64,000 nt of DNA, from positions 124,001 through 188,000 of the forward strand of contig CADEFM010000003.1 of NCBI GenBank assembly GCA_902826605.1. The letters are read 5' to 3'. Positions 61,212 through 64,000 of this stretch are shown here, piece by piece; position 1 is the stretch's first letter, and every line of letters starts with the position of its first letter. The position numbers were made by a program, and so were the translations under genes. The DNA comes from an uncultured Acidobacteriota bacterium (GTDB taxonomy: Bacteria > Acidobacteriota > Terriglobia > Bryobacterales > Bryobacteraceae). The notes under the pieces are model-generated. The model was not told where the DNA came from. It made no database searches and saw only the letters and a program-made list of their open reading frames with translations.

Positions 61212-61602
61212 CATTGCTCCTCCCCGCAAGGTAACGGTCAAGGCCGGAGGCACAGGCGACGGCAAGTTGACCTTCCAATTGCTTTCCGGCTATCACGTCA
61301 ATAGCAATACGCCGTCCGATCAGTATCTGATTCCCCTCCGCCTCACTTGGAATCCGGGGACTCTCGAAGCAACAGGCGTCGTCTATCCCCAGCCCGGAAT
61401 TCAGAAATTCGCATTTTTCGAAAAGCCGTTGTCGATTTTCTCGGGTGAGGTTAGCCTGCTCTCTCACTTCAAAGCTGCCGCCAGCGTCACACCCGGCCTC
61501 AACGTGATCACAGGCAAACTTCGCTATCAGGCGTGCAATGACCGCATGTGTCTCACGCCCAAGACAATCGACGTCACTCTGCCAGTGGAAATCGTCCGGT
61601 AG
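61111..61602 (+). CDS. Secreted DsbD N-terminal-domain protein
   Basis: This 163-residue protein has a signal peptide (IPSLPLAFSLVLMFSQLCSG) and a beta-rich domain like DsbD-alpha: KLTFQLLSGYHVNSNTP, LTWNPGTLEATGVVYPQP and a Cys pair in YQACNDRMCLTPKTI, the redox-active pair. It lacks the DsbD membrane and C-terminal domains, so it is a standalone redox partner. The start overlaps 101 nt of the TlpA gene in another frame; no later ATG keeps the signal, so the overlap seems real. TlpA/DsbD-N pairing fits periplasmic thiol transfer. Confidence 0.85.
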   Translation: MRFSNCSKIPSLPLAFSLVLMFSQLCSGQINVLNIAPPRKVTVKAGGTGDGKLTFQLLSGYHVNSNTPSDQYLIPLRLTWNPGTLEATGVVYPQPGIQKFAFFEKPLSIFSGEVSLLSHFKAAASVTPGLNVITGKLRYQACNDRMCLTPKTIDVTLPVEIVR

Positions 61603-61605
61603 AGA

Positions 61606-62913
61606 TCAAGGGACACGCAGGAGATCAAGCAACGCCGAAGTTTCCGCGAGCACTGCGGCTTTTAGCGTAGCTTCCAGATCGGGCAGCCATCCCGGAGAAT
61701 GCGGGGCCGGTACGGGAACGCCCGTGCGTTTCGATTCGGCGAGTTTTGCCGGGGCGACTGCCCCAATGTGCAATAGCGCTGAAGGCACGCCGGCCAGTCC
61801 GTACGCAGAAAAATCCTCCGATGTCATTTTCGCGGGCATTTCGATCACATGGTCGGCACCCATCGCTTTCCGCAGGGCGATGGAAAGGCGCTCGATCAGC
61901 GCGGGGTCGTTGATTACCGGATTAGTACTGCCTCCTCGTACCTCTATGCGCGGTTCGCGGGGAGCATTGGCCGCTTGCGCTTCGGCCTTTGCAATACGCG
62001 CGATCGCAGCCAACACGCGTTGCCGTACGGGTTCCGTAAACGCGCGGACGCTGATTTCCAGCGTGACCTCGTCGGGAATGACATTGGCCTGCGCGCCCCC
62101 GTGGATTGATCCAACGGTGATTACAACCGGATCGACGGGGTTGTTTTCGCGCGAGACAATCGTCTGCAGAGACAGAACTACCTTGGCGGCCAGTACCACC
62201 GGATCGATAGTGTTGTGGGGCATCGCGCTGTGACCTCCGCGTCCGACGACGGTCAGACTTACGGTGGTGGACGTCGCACGGAAAACGCCCGCGTGATAGC
62301 CGATAGTGCCGGACGGCATGGTGTCATCGTCGTGAAGGCTGAGCGCGTAGTCGGGCTTAGGGAAGCGCTGGAACAGGCCATCCTTCAGCAGGGCCGCTGC
62401 GCCCCGGCCGCCTTCCTCCGCGGGCTGCCCAACTAGCATCAGCGTGCCGTGCCAGCGATCGCGGTGCTCCGCCATCCACTTGGCCGTGCCCGCCCATGCC
62501 GACATGTGCAAATCATGTCCGCAAGCGTGCATCACGGGAATGCTCTGTCCGGCGTCGTTCTTTGTTGTGACATGGCTCGCAAACGGCGAGCCGGTTTTTT
62601 CCTCCACGGGCAATGCGTCGAGCTCAGTGCGCAGCATCACCGTGGGCCCTGAGCCATTTTTTAACAGCGCCACAACGCCGGTGCCGCCAACACCAGTGGT
62701 GACTTCGTAACCGAGTGCCTTCACGCGCCCCGCGAGCTTAACGGAAGTTTGCTTCTCCTGAAAGCCAAGTTCGGGATTTTGATGGAGATCGCGATAGAGC
62801 GCAGCAAGGTCTGGGTAAAGAGCCGTGATCTCGACCGGCGACGGTCCTTGTGCCGACGCAGCGGAAATGCAGGCAATGAGAGTTGCTGTCGAGGCATTGA
62901 GCCTATGGTTCAC
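61606..62913 (-). CDS. Secreted M20 family amidohydrolase
   Basis: This 435-residue protein has a signal peptide (NASTATLIACISAASAQ) and the M20D amidohydrolase motifs: ACGHDLHMSAWAGTA, QPAEEGGRGAAALLKDGLF, LHDDDTMPSGTIGYH and the lid domain with GRGGHSAMPHNTIDPV. It hydrolyses N-acyl amino acids or similar amides with two Zn ions. The stop at 61606 is 4 nt from the convergent DsbD-N stop. The substrate (for example hippurate or indoleacetyl amides) is not known. Confidence 0.92.
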   Translation of the reverse strand: MNHRLNASTATLIACISAASAQGPSPVEITALYPDLAALYRDLHQNPELGFQEKQTSVKLAGRVKALGYEVTTGVGGTGVVALLKNGSGPTVMLRTELDALPVEEKTGSPFASHVTTKNDAGQSIPVMHACGHDLHMSAWAGTAKWMAEHRDRWHGTLMLVGQPAEEGGRGAAALLKDGLFQRFPKPDYALSLHDDDTMPSGTIGYHAGVFRATSTTVSLTVVGRGGHSAMPHNTIDPVVLAAKVVLSLQTIVSRENNPVDPVVITVGSIHGGAQANVIPDEVTLEISVRAFTEPVRQRVLAAIARIAKAEAQAANAPREPRIEVRGGSTNPVINDPALIERLSIALRKAMGADHVIEMPAKMTSEDFSAYGLAGVPSALLHIGAVAPAKLAESKRTGVPVPAPHSPGWLPDLEATLKAAVLAETSALLDLLRVP

Positions 62914-62983
62914 GGATTCGATTGTACCTCAAGTGCAGGATTTGATCGGCACGGGGGGGACCCTTCGGTAGAATAGAACTTGA

Positions 62984-64000
62984 GTGCCCACCTTCTTGCC
63001 GCCCGCGTGGCGCCGTTATTTCCGCCCACAGGATTTCGTATGGCTGCTGCTGTTTTCAGCGCTTGCGGTGTTCAGCCCAGATCGAAGCTCCGTCGTCATT
63101 TTTCTGCTGGCCGCGCTGGGACTGGTGCAGGTGTTGGAGGTGCGTATCGGTGCGCGAATTTCGGTAGTTCTCAAGCTCGCACTGTGTTACTTCCTGATCG
63201 GATTCAGCGGAGGTCTCTCCAGCAGCTTCTACCTGATCCTGCTACTGCCGGTGATCTCCGGAGCAACGGCATTCGGACTGTGGGGTACGGGAGCGACCGC
63301 CCTGCTGGCATGCGCCGTGTATCTGTCTTTCCTGGTATTCGTGGGTGAGGATCAATTCATCCCAGACGATCAACAACTGGAATTGATCCTGCGTGCGATC
63401 TTTCTTCCCGTGGTGGGATATCTCACGCATGAGCTCGCGCGCTCGAATCGTCTGGAGGCAAGTAAAGCGCAAGCTGCCGCGGAAGGCTTGGTGCGCGCCA
63501 ATCGGAGCCTGCAGGAGGCCGAGGCTCAGGTCCGGCGAGCGGATCGTCTGGCTGCACTGGGCCATTTGACGGCGGGACTCGCTCACGAGTTACGCAATCC
63601 GCTAGGGACCATGAAAACATCTGCGGAGCTGCTGAGCCGCAAGGTATCTGAGGAGAACGAAGTGGCGCGGGAGATGGCTCGTTACATTGCCGAAGAGGTG
63701 GACCGCACCAATTCTTTGATCACGCGGTTTCTGGATTTTGCCCGCCCGCAACATTTGCGGCTGGAAAGTTGCGATTTAGCGAGCCTGATGGATGACGCCA
63801 TTGTGCGTTTCGAACGAGAGCGCACCGGGACGGGCACGGGGGTGACGATTTCCAAAAATTACTCTCCGGACGTGCCTCCGGTGATGTTGGATCGCGAGCT
63901 AATGGAGCACGTCATCGCTAACCTTCTTCAGAACGCCGTGCAAGCAAGCACTCCGGGAAGCGTGGTTACAGTAAAGACTCAACTGGCCGGTCCTTTGGCT
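62984..64000 (+). CDS. Membrane sensor histidine kinase, partial (runs off the right edge)
   Basis: A GTG start at 62984 opens a frame that stays open to the edge (339 residues visible). The first 145 residues hold four to five membrane helices (WLLLFSALAVFS, FLLAALGLVQVLEV, LCYFLIGFSGG, FYLILLLPVISG), then a coiled linker, the HisKA box with the phospho-His in LAHELRNPLGTMKTSAEL, and the start of the HATPase domain with the N box IANLLQNAVQAS. The H-box closely resembles that of the kinase at 780. The response regulator, if any, lies beyond the edge. TAGAAT at 62969-62974 may be the -10. Confidence 0.88.
   Translation, partial: MPTFLPPAWRRYFRPQDFVWLLLFSALAVFSPDRSSVVIFLLAALGLVQVLEVRIGARISVVLKLALCYFLIGFSGGLSSSFYLILLLPVISGATAFGLWGTGATALLACAVYLSFLVFVGEDQFIPDDQQLELILRAIFLPVVGYLTHELARSNRLEASKAQAAAEGLVRANRSLQEAEAQVRRADRLAALGHLTAGLAHELRNPLGTMKTSAELLSRKVSEENEVAREMARYIAEEVDRTNSLITRFLDFARPQHLRLESCDLASLMDDAIVRFERERTGTGTGVTISKNYSPDVPPVMLDRELMEHVIANLLQNAVQASTPGSVVTVKTQLAGPLA

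Overview
The window looks like an acidobacterial chromosome, probably of the Bryobacter/Solibacter type. This is inferred from gene content (secreted glucose/sorbosone dehydrogenase, LarC, standalone DsbD-N protein, EthD and DinB proteins, frequent GTG/TTG starts) and was not tested by phylogeny. It has two parts that meet at a tRNA-Gly(TCC) gene at about 35.36 kb.

Positions 1-35.36 kb form the right-hand part of an integrated metal-resistance island. It ends with an excisionase-like gene and a tyrosine recombinase that abut the 3' end of the tRNA; the left border lies outside the window. The island has three blocks. (1) A copper block, 1-11.7 kb, almost all on the minus strand: Csp-like copper storage protein, CBM48-fold protein, DUF305 protein, then a long operon of Met-rich Spy-like protein, membrane-anchored FNR/2Fe-2S reductase, five-helix cytochrome b, heptaheme cytochrome c, multicopper oxidase CopA, CopB and a sigma-54 two-component pair (regulator then kinase), followed by a separate pair of genes (periplasmic helical protein, SRPBCC protein). 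(2) A Cus-type RND operon, 11.8-19.0 kb, plus strand, with a YtkA-like lipoprotein and a methyltransferase. (3) Two divergent Czc-type RND operons, 19.1-33.7 kb; the right one ends in a P1B-type ATPase. Each RND unit starts with or lies next to a small secreted Cys- or His-rich protein.

The copper block appears to be one regulon. A 16-bp palindrome (core TGCCTgAAATGAGGCA) occurs at four intergenic places, usually as a pair about two helical turns apart. At three of them a -24/-12 sigma-54 promoter (YGGCC...TGCA) follows at the distance expected for an enhancer-binding protein. The regulator encoded in the same block is the obvious candidate to bind it. The redox genes in the CopA operon would form a continuous electron path from cytoplasmic NAD(P)H through flavin, 2Fe-2S and two b hemes to seven periplasmic c hemes. 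I consider this the most interesting system in the window.

From 35.4 kb to the end the window is ordinary chromosome: rnr, adenosine-specific kinase family protein, RRM protein, kdsD, ribA, a LytS-type kinase, small metabolic genes, a sugar dehydrogenase, purE-purK-cobB-larC-metG-tatD in a row, a hydrolase/kinase/glycosyltransferase operon, a SurA-like isomerase, TlpA and DsbD-N proteins, an M20 amidohydrolase and the start of another sensor kinase. Several genes here have a -10 box only 5-7 nt before the start codon, suggesting leaderless mRNAs, whereas many island genes have clear Shine-Dalgarno sequences. No gene-free stretch exceeds 300 bases; the largest (558-779, 9891-10094, 11609-11818, 38079-38332) hold regulatory sites.
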